Assembly: GCA_035528395.1 (NCBI GenBank)
Contig: DATKYR010000079.1
Span: 4,124-68,123 of the forward strand
Direction of reading: 5' to 3'
Length of the DNA stretch: 64,000 bases
Source of the DNA: NIOZ-UU13 sp035528395
Lineage (GTDB): Bacteria > Planctomycetota > Phycisphaerae > Sedimentisphaerales > Anaerobacaceae
Of this stretch, positions 33,544 through 42,092 are shown one piece after another. Numbering within the stretch: position 1 is the first letter of the stretch; every line of letters begins with the position of its first letter. A program made the translations under genes and the position numbers. A model generated the notes under the pieces. That model saw only the letters and a list, made by a program, of their open reading frames with translations, had not been told where the DNA came from and made no database searches.

Positions 33544-34584
33544 TCAATTGAGTTTGACAGGTTTTTGCTCTTTAGCGGATTTATATATTGCCAGAATAAC
33601 TTCCACCGCCTTGCGAGCTTCACGTCCGTCGATCCAGAAGTCTTCGCCGCTTTCGAGCGCATCGAGGAACGCTTTGAAATTGCGTGTATGATTTTCGTAC
33701 GAGATGGCAGCCGGGTCGGCTACACCGCCTCCACCTTCGATTTCACCGAATTTCTTTCGGATTTGTTCATCTTCCGGTTTTTCATCGGCAAACTGCCAGA
33801 GGGTAATACTGTTTTCCACATTTATGACAGTGCCTTTTGTGCCGGTAATTTCAAATCGCCTGAATTGTCCCGGATACGAGGCAGTGGTGCCGTAGATAAC
33901 TCCCAATGCTCCGGTGGTGTAACGCAGCACGGCAACCGCGGTATCTTCTGTTTCAATCTGAGGATGCCCCAGTTTCGCCATGAATGCCTGCAAAGATTCG
34001 ATTGGCGGCATTACATCGCACAGCATATCAACCATATGGATGGACTGGTTCATCAGCGCGCCGCCTCCGTCAAGTTTCCACGTGCCGTGCCAGGAGTCCT
34101 TGTAATATTCGTCGGTGCGCCACCAGGGGACATATATGCCGGCATAGGTAATCACGCCGAAGCGTCCGGAATTTATCGCTTCTCGAAGAGGCACCATCAT
34201 ATCGTTAAATCGATACGGAAATATGCCGCCCAAACACGTGCCGCTTTTTTCGTGGGCCTCGGTCATAGCGTCAATTCGCTCCAGGGTAATATCCAGGGGC
34301 TTTTCGCATATTACGTGTTTTCCCGCTTCGGCTGCTGCAATGGTCGGCTCCATATGGAATCCGCTCGGTGTGGCGATAGTAACGATATCTATCTGGTCGC
34401 TCCTGAGCATATCTTCATAATCGTCGAAAGCCTGAATGTTGAATTTATCCGCAAGATTGTTAGCTCTCTGGGGTATCTTGTCGCAACAGCCGATTAGCTT
34501 TGCATTGGGAATATCGCCTATGGCTCTTGCGTGAAAATCAGCGATTAATCCGGCACCGACTATTCCAAAATTCCAGGTCTTCAT
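33544..34584 (-). CDS. Gfo/Idh/MocA-family oxidoreductase (cytoplasmic)
   Basis: This NAD(P)-dependent oxidoreductase of about 346 aa has the Rossmann start GIVGAGLIADFHARAI, the EKP motif in HVICEKPLDI, and the substrate-domain motif GGALMNQSIHMVDMLCD with the usual catalytic His. No signal peptide is present. I chose the ATG at 34584, preceded by GGAAAGGAAAA. It lies 24 bp after the minus-strand isomerase gene and two genes after the enolase-superfamily gene, so the three are probably one operon. Its sugar or inositol substrate is unknown. Confidence 0.88.
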   Translation of the reverse strand: MKTWNFGIVGAGLIADFHARAIGDIPNAKLIGCCDKIPQRANNLADKFNIQAFDDYEDMLRSDQIDIVTIATPSGFHMEPTIAAAEAGKHVICEKPLDITLERIDAMTEAHEKSGTCLGGIFPYRFNDMMVPLREAINSGRFGVITYAGIYVPWWRTDEYYKDSWHGTWKLDGGGALMNQSIHMVDMLCDVMPPIESLQAFMAKLGHPQIETEDTAVAVLRYTTGALGVIYGTTASYPGQFRRFEITGTKGTVINVENSITLWQFADEKPEDEQIRKKFGEIEGGGGVADPAAISYENHTRNFKAFLDALESGEDFWIDGREARKAVEVILAIYKSAKEQKPVKLN

Positions 34585-34608
34585 TTGTGTTTTCCTTTCC
34601 ATCTAAAG

Positions 34609-35445
34609 TTAATCACAAGCCAAACCGACCTCGTCTGCGAGTTCTCTGACCGCAGCGATGGCCCTTGAAAAAAGTTCAGGTCCTGTCGAGCCCCCGAACT
34701 GGCCGCCGGTTTGCAGGTGCGGCTCCATCGTTAGACAGCCATCGTAGTTCATCGCCGCCAGCTCGGCAAGCAGCTCCTTAATTTGACCGTCTCCCTCGCC
34801 GGGTATGCTGCCCACGTCTTTGGCCCCGAGCTTCCAGTCTTTGATATGAATGTGGACAACGTATGGTTTCATAACAGGCCAGCAGCTTTCGACATTATCC
34901 AGTATCTTTTCTCCCCAGACGAAATTAGCAGGGTCATAGACCAGCCGTAATTTTGGCGAATCGATTGTCTTGACAATCTCAACGCATTGCTCAGCGGTAT
35001 GACCGTAAATTTTAGCTTCATTTTCATGCACCATCGTAACATCAACATCATTTAGCACCTCAACCTTGGCAGCCATTCGCTCCATAACCTCATCCCGATA
35101 GTCGTCTATATTCTTGCCCTCCGGTGCATAGTAGCTGAACATTCGTATATACGGCGTTTCAAAGAACAAGGCCAGATCGACGGAGTGTTTGAATTTATCC
35201 AGATGCGGTTCGAAAGGTTCATCAAGTTTTACCTTGCCTATCGGTGAGCCGATGGCGCTTACCTTCAGGCCGTGGTCTTGTATCATCTTTTTCGCTTCGT
35301 TCAGCTCGTTTTTTGTGAGGTCCATTATGTTTTTCTTGTTAATAAAGCGAGGCTCGATATAACCGACGCGTTCACCGGCAAGGTACTTAACCTGCTTTAA
35401 AAAGTTTTCGGTTACTTCATCTGCGAATGCACTTAGTTTCGCCAT
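34609..35445 (-). CDS. TIM-barrel sugar isomerase/epimerase-like protein (cytoplasmic)
   Basis: This 278-aa PF01261-type barrel has no export signal. Candidate metal ligands appear in the expected order: VTMVHENEAKIYG (Glu), LRLVYDPANFVWG (Asp), VVHIHIKDW (His) and CLTMEPHLQTGG (Glu). GIPGEGDGQIKELL-like residues are typical of sugar isomerases and lyases of this group. It is flanked by an enolase-superfamily gene 41 bp upstream and a Gfo/Idh/MocA gene 24 bp downstream, suggesting sequential steps on one sugar or sugar acid. Confidence 0.85.
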   Translation of the reverse strand: MAKLSAFADEVTENFLKQVKYLAGERVGYIEPRFINKKNIMDLTKNELNEAKKMIQDHGLKVSAIGSPIGKVKLDEPFEPHLDKFKHSVDLALFFETPYIRMFSYYAPEGKNIDDYRDEVMERMAAKVEVLNDVDVTMVHENEAKIYGHTAEQCVEIVKTIDSPKLRLVYDPANFVWGEKILDNVESCWPVMKPYVVHIHIKDWKLGAKDVGSIPGEGDGQIKELLAELAAMNYDGCLTMEPHLQTGGQFGGSTGPELFSRAIAAVRELADEVGLACD

Positions 35446-35486
35446 TTTCAGTTACTCCCTAATTTAAAGATAAAATAATTTAAACT

Positions 35487-36890
35487 TTACTTTTCAAAAC
35501 TTGCCGCTAATTCGGGCAAATCCCTTTTGATTTCATCCAGTCTGTAACCAAATCCCGGCCCGCTTAATGTCGATAAATCAACCTGGCCGTTGCGCCGTTT
35601 ATAAATCCCCGGGTGCACCGCCTCCTCCGGCGCCGAAGCTGCCGGATAAAACTGCATCGAATTTGTCTCGACGCCCATAATCGTTCCCGCGTAGGCGGCC
35701 AAAAGAACGTGAGGAATCTGTGCTAACATCGGATTAGTCAGGTCCTGCACCATCAGAGTCATTCCGTGTGCCTTGGCCCAGCAAAGGCTCAGCAACGCTC
35801 CGGTTTGGGTCTTGCAGGTTTTCAATGCAACTCCGGTCCAGCCGAGCTTGCGGCCGAGCCTAATTAGTTTCCAATCGTGGGCACTTTCGTCCATAAACAA
35901 CGGCTTGCGCGCCGATACACTGTGAACATCAATCTGGTTTTCTTCAAGGTCGTATGGAAACGGCTGCTCAACGTAGAGAATCTGCTGGTAGATTCGAGGA
36001 TGCTCTATTATTAGCCTGTCCAGAATGTCATTCACATAAGCAGGCTTGGTAACCGTGCAGTTAAAATCACTGGTCAGCCACGGAACGTTATTTTCGATTG
36101 CGATTTCACCGACCTTGATTAAACGTTCGTAATCCCACGAAGGATCGTTGCCTCGCAGTTTGACCTTCAGGCACGTCAGACCATCGCGTTTTATCCAGTC
36201 CGGCAATAATACAGGATAGCCGTCGTCCGGTTCTGCGCCCGTTAGTTCGGAGACATCAAGCAAATCCTTACCACCTACCAGATGCCAGGCGGGCATAGTC
36301 TTTGCCGGAGGATGAGCAAAAAAATCAGCAGGGTATTTACCTTTGAACGAGAAGTCGAAATCATCAGCCGGCTTGAGGAAACCGGACAAATCGGTATTCA
36401 TAAACTCGGCGTTATAAGTCGAGTACACATCCCGCCCCAGAAACTGACCATACGCATCGTGCAGGGCAACATCAAAGGCAGAACAACAGACCAAAGCCGC
36501 CAGATGGGGCATCGGCTCAGCCTGCTGGCCGCGTTGGTTATTGAGCTGGTTTAGAAGGCCGGGCAATATCGATTCTATAAAATCGCTGCCCAATTCAATC
36601 GGGTGACCCTGCCGGTCGAACTGTGCCCAGGCCCCGGCAAGCATACGGCAGAAAAGCTGCATCGCATCACATCTTTCCTGATACCCCAGACTGCTGGGCC
36701 AGGCCCACTGGACGCTCAGCGGAGTTTCACCCCAACCCTTTGCTGTTTGTCCCCGGCTGTTTGCCACCGTTACGCAGGCACGTGCACATATAACAGAAGT
36801 TAATGTTTCAGGCCCAAACTTTAGTGGAACCCTTGTCTCTACCGGAATAAAGTACAAAACAACAGATACCGGGCTAATATCGGTTTTCAT
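35487..36890 (-). CDS. Enolase-superfamily (mandelate racemase-like) sugar-acid dehydratase
   Basis: This 467-aa protein has the enolase-superfamily C-terminal barrel. A KxK-type motif (LTCLKVKLRGN) supplies a likely general base. Metal-binding acids are expected in TSDFNCT, LYVEQPFPYD and LFMDESAHDW, followed by GVALKTCKTQTGA. It is longer than the usual 370-400 aa, mainly through inserts in the N-terminal capping domain (ALHDAYGQFLGRDVY, then an acidic loop). Known relatives dehydrate aldonic acids or epimerise sugars. It is the first gene of a three-gene minus-strand operon with an isomerase-like gene and an oxidoreductase. Exact activity is unassigned. Confidence 0.8.
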   Translation of the reverse strand: MKTDISPVSVVLYFIPVETRVPLKFGPETLTSVICARACVTVANSRGQTAKGWGETPLSVQWAWPSSLGYQERCDAMQLFCRMLAGAWAQFDRQGHPIELGSDFIESILPGLLNQLNNQRGQQAEPMPHLAALVCCSAFDVALHDAYGQFLGRDVYSTYNAEFMNTDLSGFLKPADDFDFSFKGKYPADFFAHPPAKTMPAWHLVGGKDLLDVSELTGAEPDDGYPVLLPDWIKRDGLTCLKVKLRGNDPSWDYERLIKVGEIAIENNVPWLTSDFNCTVTKPAYVNDILDRLIIEHPRIYQQILYVEQPFPYDLEENQIDVHSVSARKPLFMDESAHDWKLIRLGRKLGWTGVALKTCKTQTGALLSLCWAKAHGMTLMVQDLTNPMLAQIPHVLLAAYAGTIMGVETNSMQFYPAASAPEEAVHPGIYKRRNGQVDLSTLSGPGFGYRLDEIKRDLPELAASFEK

Positions 36891-37295
36891 AATTTTCCCC
36901 GTTGCAATATTCGGTTACAGTTGAAATTTACAAATGGTTCGTATTAGGAGATTTATAACTTACGTTCGATTATTGTCAACCCTTACTTTGCTATATTCTC
37001 GAATTAACCAATTCTTTTAGCAGGGGGGATGGTTCTTTTGTCTTGATTTCTTTTTTTACGAAGCCTTGTGGAATAGGAAGGTCTGGATTAAAATTGCTTT
37101 TTCTGTTGGTCCAAATTTTTGTAACCTGAAAAAGAACGTCTTTTTAGGGTTGCTTTGATGGCTTGAAACTCTATAATTTTGAAAAGACTCTTTTGCAGGA
37201 GGCATTACTTTTTGAATAAAAGACATTTGTGAGTAGTTGAACCAGTATCTCAAAAAAAGAAATGTAATTTCGATATTGTATTGAAAGGAGCAAAT
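36891..37295. other. Divergent intergenic region (405 bp)
   Basis: This AT-rich region between two divergent carbohydrate operons should hold both promoters. GAAAGGAG precedes the rightward gene. A GTCTTTTTAGGGTTGC...GGCTTGAAAC stretch shows no convincing gene. I see no clear operator or riboswitch. Confidence 0.4.
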
Positions 37296-38471
37296 ATGAA
37301 ACTCGATCGAAAATTAAAGATGGGTATGGTTGGTGGCGGGCCTGGAGCGTTTATCGGTGAGGTGCACCGCAGGGCATCTCGTTTGGACGGCGGCATTGAG
37401 CTGGTGGCCGGTGCGTTCGATATCAACCCGCGCAAATCCAAACAGATGGGACGCGAGCTTCTGCTCGACCGCAAGAGGGTGTATGGCACTTACGAGCAAA
37501 TGATAAAGGGTGAGCTTAAGCTGCCGGAAGGTGAAAGAATTGATTTTGTTTCGATAACCACGCCGAACAACTGGCATTTTCCTATTGCCAGAGATTTTCT
37601 CAACGCAGGCTTCCACGTGATGTGTGAGAAACCAATGACGCTCAACGCCAAAGAGGCAAAGGAGCTGCAAAAACTCGTTAAGAAGTCCCGCAAAGTGTTC
37701 GGCCTGATGCACAATTACACCGGTTACCCAATGGTCAAATTGGCACGGGACATGGTGCGAAAAGGTGAGCTGGGTAAGATTCGCAAGATAGTAGTGCAGT
37801 ATCCGCAGGGCTGGTTATCGACCCCATTGGAGAGGACAGGCCAGATGCAGGCGGCCTGGCGGACCGACCCGAAGCAAAGCGGCGGCGCCGGGTGTATGGG
37901 TGACATTGGAACACATTGCGAAAACCTTTCCGAATACATCTCGGGGCTGAAGATCACCCAGTTATGTGCGGACTTGACGATTTTTGTCAAGGGCCGTCGG
38001 CTGGATGACGACGGCAACGTTCTGCTGCGTTTCAACAACGGTGCCAGGGGTGTCCTTCACGCCAGCCAGATTTCAATCGGCGAAGAGAACAATCTGGCCA
38101 TCTGGATTTATGGCGAAGAAAAAGGCATGGAATGGCATCAGGAGCATCCCAATTACCTGTACGTAAGGGTGCCGAACGGCCCGGTTCAGGTTTGGTGCCG
38201 CGGAAACGCTTATGTCGGTGCGAAAAGCCCTGCAGCGGGTCGTGCTACTCGACTTCCGTCTGGTCACCCCGAGGCTTTCTTTGAGGCCTTCGCCAACAAT
38301 TATTGCAACTTTGCCGAAACCGTGCGAGCAAGAATAACCAGGACAAAACCGGACCCGCTTGCGCTGGACTTCCCGGACGTTAATGATGGTCTGCGGGGCA
38401 TGCTGTTTATAGAGACCGTTTTGGCCAGTACCAAGAGCAAACAGAAATGGACCGCATTCAAGAAGGCATAA
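37296..38471 (+). CDS. Gfo/Idh/MocA-family oxidoreductase (cytoplasmic)
   Basis: This protein of about 391 aa has the Rossmann motif GMVGGGPGAFIGEVHRRAS, the EKP motif in HVMCEKPMTLNAKEAKEL, and GAGCMGDIGTHCENLSEYISG with the His of the catalytic site. The GPGAFIGEVHR start and PQGWL segment are typical of a planctomycete/bacteroidete subgroup of this family. There is no export signal. I chose the ATG at 37296 after GAAAGGAG. It starts a rightward run of five carbohydrate genes. The substrate is unknown. Confidence 0.88.
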   Translation: MKLDRKLKMGMVGGGPGAFIGEVHRRASRLDGGIELVAGAFDINPRKSKQMGRELLLDRKRVYGTYEQMIKGELKLPEGERIDFVSITTPNNWHFPIARDFLNAGFHVMCEKPMTLNAKEAKELQKLVKKSRKVFGLMHNYTGYPMVKLARDMVRKGELGKIRKIVVQYPQGWLSTPLERTGQMQAAWRTDPKQSGGAGCMGDIGTHCENLSEYISGLKITQLCADLTIFVKGRRLDDDGNVLLRFNNGARGVLHASQISIGEENNLAIWIYGEEKGMEWHQEHPNYLYVRVPNGPVQVWCRGNAYVGAKSPAAGRATRLPSGHPEAFFEAFANNYCNFAETVRARITRTKPDPLALDFPDVNDGLRGMLFIETVLASTKSKQKWTAFKKA

Positions 38472-38620
38472 AGAAATAAAAAAATATAGATACAGAGCCT
38501 GAAAGGATTTGCATAAACAGAAGTCAGAAGTCAGTTTTTTCCTCTGTGTTCGGTGCCTCTGAATCCATGTGGGTCTTTTGCTCACTTGGCCACAGCGGTA
38601 CTAATTTCGAGGAGACTTTA
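38472..38620. repeat. Short gap with CAGAAGTCAGAAGTCAG repeat
   Basis: CAGAAGTCAGAAGTCAG (38518-38534) resembles the repeat after the FHA gene. GAGGAGAC precedes the next gene's ATG. Nothing else is seen. Confidence 0.4.
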
Positions 38621-39940
38621 ATGATATCAAAAAAAGGATATTTTAATCGACGTCGGCTTCTTAAGAAGGCAACGGGAATCACTGTCGGTACAATAACATT
38701 TCCATACATTGTGCCTTCCTCGGCTTTAGGTAAAGCCGATAGTGCTGCCGCGAGCAATCGCATCGTAATAGGCTGTATCGGTATGGGTGGTCAGGGCACC
38801 GCGAATATGCGAGCATTTATGGGTCACGAGGAGGTTCGGGTCGTTGCTGTTTGCGATGTTCGTGCCGAGCGCCGCCAAAAAGCCAAGGATATTGTTGACC
38901 AGCGCTACGAGGACAAAGGATGCGCCACCTACAACGATTTTCGTGACCTACTCGCCCGCAAGGATATTGATGCCGTGATGATTGCCCCGCCGGACCATTG
39001 GCACGCGTTGATTGCCGTTGCGGCCGCACGAGCCGGCAAAGATATGTATTGCGAGAAGCCCTTGGGTGTGGCGGTAGTCGAGGGCCAGGCGATTCGTGAT
39101 GCAGTGCGAAGGTATGGTCGTGTCTTCCAGACCGGCACACAGCAGAGGTCGGAGCGCAACTTCCGGTTTGCCTGCGAGCTTGCGCAAAACGGATATCTTG
39201 GCAAGCTCCACACAGTCAAGGTCGCTGCGCCCGGGCCTGAGTACAAGAGAACATATCTGAAACCCACCACCGAAGAACCGATTCCACCGGGGCTTGACTA
39301 CGATATGTACGTCGGTCCTGCCCCTATGAAACATTACAACGGAGGCAGACTGGCCTGGCCGGACTGGTACCTGATATGGGATTACTGCGCAGGTTTCATC
39401 GTCAACTGGGGCGTTCATCATCTGGACATTGCAAACTGGGGTTGTCCGGCACTCGGCAGCGAACCGTTCGAAGTCGTTTGCAAAGGCAGCTATCGCAACG
39501 ACGGCCTGACCGACAATATCAACGATTGGCAAGCGGAGTTTAACTACACGAGCGGCCTGCGCATGAGTTACTCAGATACCGGCAACCCGAATAAGCAGGG
39601 CTGTCAGTTCGAGGGTGACAAGGGGTGGGTCCATGTCAACCGCGGAGGAATTTGGGCAGAGCCGGCCTCATTGTTAGATGTGAAAATCAAGCCAGACGAG
39701 ACTAATCTTCATAAATCTACAAGTCATCATGGCGATTTTCTAAATTGTGTGCGAACCCGTGAAGACCCGGTATCTCCGGTAGAGGCAGGCCACAAAGCTT
39801 CCTATCTCGGTCTGATTCCGGAAATTGCAAACCGACTAAAGCGCAAGCTCAGGTGGGACACGGCCGCTGAGCGTTTGATTGGTGACGATGAAGCCAGCCG
39901 CATGTTGGCCCGACCGATGCGGAGTCCATGGCGTTTGTAA
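38621..39940 (+). CDS. Tat-exported Gfo/Idh/MocA-family oxidoreductase
   Basis: This protein of about 439 aa opens with the Tat signal NRRRLLKKATGITVG, after a ribosome site GAGGAGAC. The Rossmann motif is GCIGMGGQGTANMRAF, the EKP motif is DMYCEKPLGVAVVEG, and the active-site stretch is FIVNWGVHHLDIANWG. DHWHALIAVAAARAGKD and the C-terminal STSHHGDFLNCVRTREDPVSPVEAGHK are hallmarks of the exported planctomycete subgroup. Because Tat exports folded proteins with cofactor, NAD(P) is presumably bound tightly, and such enzymes may work without free coenzyme. Its role in sugar oxidation is inferred from the neighbours. Confidence 0.88.
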   Translation: MISKKGYFNRRRLLKKATGITVGTITFPYIVPSSALGKADSAAASNRIVIGCIGMGGQGTANMRAFMGHEEVRVVAVCDVRAERRQKAKDIVDQRYEDKGCATYNDFRDLLARKDIDAVMIAPPDHWHALIAVAAARAGKDMYCEKPLGVAVVEGQAIRDAVRRYGRVFQTGTQQRSERNFRFACELAQNGYLGKLHTVKVAAPGPEYKRTYLKPTTEEPIPPGLDYDMYVGPAPMKHYNGGRLAWPDWYLIWDYCAGFIVNWGVHHLDIANWGCPALGSEPFEVVCKGSYRNDGLTDNINDWQAEFNYTSGLRMSYSDTGNPNKQGCQFEGDKGWVHVNRGGIWAEPASLLDVKIKPDETNLHKSTSHHGDFLNCVRTREDPVSPVEAGHKASYLGLIPEIANRLKRKLRWDTAAERLIGDDEASRMLARPMRSPWRL

Positions 39941-40029
39941 ATGAATAAGTTGAGTAGTGAGTGGTGAGTAGCCAATAGTCAATTAACCAATTAACCACTC
40001 ACCAGTTAACCATTTAAATTAAGGAGCTT

Positions 40030-40863
40030 ATGAAAATGGGTAATGTCTATATTGGCCTAAACACTGAGTTTTCTCGCAGCAGTGACAAACCTTTTGAGTG
40101 GGCTGTTGAGAAAGCTGCTGAGATGGGCTACGAGTACATAGAGCCTATGGTTCACTTCGGTCGGGAGCTGATGAGCGAGGCCGGGTATTTCCACACCGTT
40201 TCGATGTTTGACGACCCATACCGAATCAAGGAAGCATGCGACAAAGCAGGATTGAAGATTTCCGCACTTCAGGCTCACGGGCCTTTGGGCAGGCCGGAGG
40301 TTCACGGAGAGTACATCAAGATGGCGATTCGTGTTGCGGCCGAGATAGGGGTACCGGTAGTCAATACCGACGAAGGCATCAAGGCCAAGTGGACGACCGA
40401 AGAAGAGGACCACGTGTTGATTAAGTACACGCTTCAGGAAGCGGCCTTTGTCGCCGAGCGTCGCGGCGTTGTCATCGGGCTGGAACCACACGCCCAATAC
40501 TCCAAAACGCCCGATGGTTTGGACCGTATCTACAATCTGGTCAAATCGCCGGCCATCGGAATCAACTTAGATACCGGCAATGCCTACTTAGCTGGGCAGG
40601 ATGTGTACGAATGGCTGGAACGGGTGGCTGAACGGCTGGTACATTTGCACGCAAAGGATATTTCCGTAGAGCACGCCGAAGCTGAGCGGGGCAAGGTAAC
40701 CGGCACGCCGGTGGGTTGCGCATGTGGCGATGGAGTCATCGACTGGGCCAGGGTCATCGAAATTGTCAGTAAGAAGACTCCTCGCGACATCGTATTTTCC
40801 GTGGAGTGTGGTACGCCCGACCAGGCACAACGCAGTCTCAAGCATCTCAAGGGATTAGTATAA
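40030..40863 (+). CDS. TIM-barrel sugar isomerase/epimerase-like protein (cytoplasmic)
   Basis: This 277-aa PF01261-type barrel has no signal peptide. Probable metal ligands are VVIGLEPHAQYS (Glu), IGINLDTGNAYLAG (Asp), RLVHLHAKDISVE (His) and VFSVECGTPDQAQ (Glu). GCACGDGVIDWARVIEIV is typical of sugar isomerases of this group. AAGGAG precedes the ATG. It sits between exported oxidoreductase and exported isomerase genes on the same strand. It may be the cytoplasmic counterpart of the exported barrel that follows. Confidence 0.87.
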   Translation: MKMGNVYIGLNTEFSRSSDKPFEWAVEKAAEMGYEYIEPMVHFGRELMSEAGYFHTVSMFDDPYRIKEACDKAGLKISALQAHGPLGRPEVHGEYIKMAIRVAAEIGVPVVNTDEGIKAKWTTEEEDHVLIKYTLQEAAFVAERRGVVIGLEPHAQYSKTPDGLDRIYNLVKSPAIGINLDTGNAYLAGQDVYEWLERVAERLVHLHAKDISVEHAEAERGKVTGTPVGCACGDGVIDWARVIEIVSKKTPRDIVFSVECGTPDQAQRSLKHLKGLV

Positions 40864-41094
40864 GGATTGTCGGTATTGTTGAAAATTCAGCGATTTGAAG
40901 AAGTAATAATATTTTCGCGGAAGGTTTAGGTTGCGTATTAATTGCTGCAAGTTATAATGGAAAAGCAGTTGAAAGTGCTGGTAAGGATTAATATCTTTCC
41001 ATTTGGTTGGAGGTGTTTTTGTGAAAGATAGTTACATACCCATGGTGGCGGAGAATCCAGCAAAATAATGAACGTCAATTTTAGGAGTATTGAA

Positions 41095-42018
41095 ATGAAT
41101 AATCGCGAAAAGATTTCTCGGCGTAATTTTATGGCTTCCGCTGCGGCAGCAGCAGTAGCGGTTTCGACGGCAACCTCTACGACGCGGGCGGCAGGGACTT
41201 CAAAGAAGTTCAAACTCAAATATGCACCAAACTTTGGCATATTTCGCCAGCACGCAGGCAGGGACGAAATCGACCAGCTTAAATTTATGGCCGAACAGGG
41301 TTTTTCCGCTATGTTCGATAACGGCCTGATAGGAAAGCCGAAGGATTTGCAGGAAAAGATTGCAAAAGAAACGGACCGATTGGATATGACCATAGGGCCG
41401 TTTGTCCTGTATGCCGATTTCAGCGTAAAGTCATTTGTTACCCGCGACAAGGCGATACGCGAGATGCTGATAAACAAGATGAAAGACGGTGTTGAATTGG
41501 CTAAGCGCGTCAACGCCAAATGGGCGCTGGTCGTGCCGGGTCGTTTCGATGAGGGCCTTGAGTGGGATTATCAGACAGCTAACGTAATCGAGAACCTCAA
41601 GTATTGCGCCGAAGTATGTGAGCCGTCAGGACTGGTTATCGTAATTGAACCTCTGAATGCATGGACGAATCATCCGGGACTATTCCTGACAAAGATTCCT
41701 CAGGCATATCAGATTTGCCGGGCGGTGGGCAGCCCTTCCTGCAAGATTATCAACGACATTTATCACCAGCAGATTACCGAAGGCAACCTTATCCCGAATA
41801 TCGATATGGCCTGGGATGAAATCGCCACTTTCCATCTGGGCGATAATCCTGGCCGCAAGGAACCAACAACCGGAGAAATCAATTACAAAAACATCTTCAA
41901 ACATCTCTATAACAAAGGTTATAAGGGCGTATTATGTATGGAGCACGGCAGAAGCAAGCCGGGCAAGGAAGGCGAGATGGCAGTCATTGAAGCCTATCGA
42001 GCCTGCGATGATTTTTAG
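41095..42018 (+). CDS. Tat-exported hydroxypyruvate-isomerase-like TIM barrel
   Basis: This protein of about 307 aa starts with the Tat motif KISRRNFMASAAAAAVAVST, using the ATG at 41095 after TTTAGGAG. The barrel carries IVIEPLNAW, CKIINDIYHQQITEG and the block FHLGDNPGRKEPTTGEINYKNIF, which is the hallmark of hydroxypyruvate isomerase (Hyi). VLCMEHGRSKPGKEGE supplies the last Glu. A Tat-exported member is unusual, since Hyi itself is cytoplasmic, so the real substrate is probably a sugar derivative made by the exported oxidoreductases encoded on either side. Confidence 0.85.
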   Translation: MNNREKISRRNFMASAAAAAVAVSTATSTTRAAGTSKKFKLKYAPNFGIFRQHAGRDEIDQLKFMAEQGFSAMFDNGLIGKPKDLQEKIAKETDRLDMTIGPFVLYADFSVKSFVTRDKAIREMLINKMKDGVELAKRVNAKWALVVPGRFDEGLEWDYQTANVIENLKYCAEVCEPSGLVIVIEPLNAWTNHPGLFLTKIPQAYQICRAVGSPSCKIINDIYHQQITEGNLIPNIDMAWDEIATFHLGDNPGRKEPTTGEINYKNIFKHLYNKGYKGVLCMEHGRSKPGKEGEMAVIEAYRACDDF

Positions 42019-42092
42019 TCCGGCTGATTTTAAAAAGAATTTTGGAGGCACATAACTTCATTAACAACCAATTTAATCGAAAGGGATTATTT

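Noticed and set aside
33475..34497. Plus-strand frame of 340 codons opposite the Gfo/Idh/MocA gene
   Set aside because: The minus-strand protein has complete NAD-binding and EKP motifs; the plus-strand frame is an antisense artefact.
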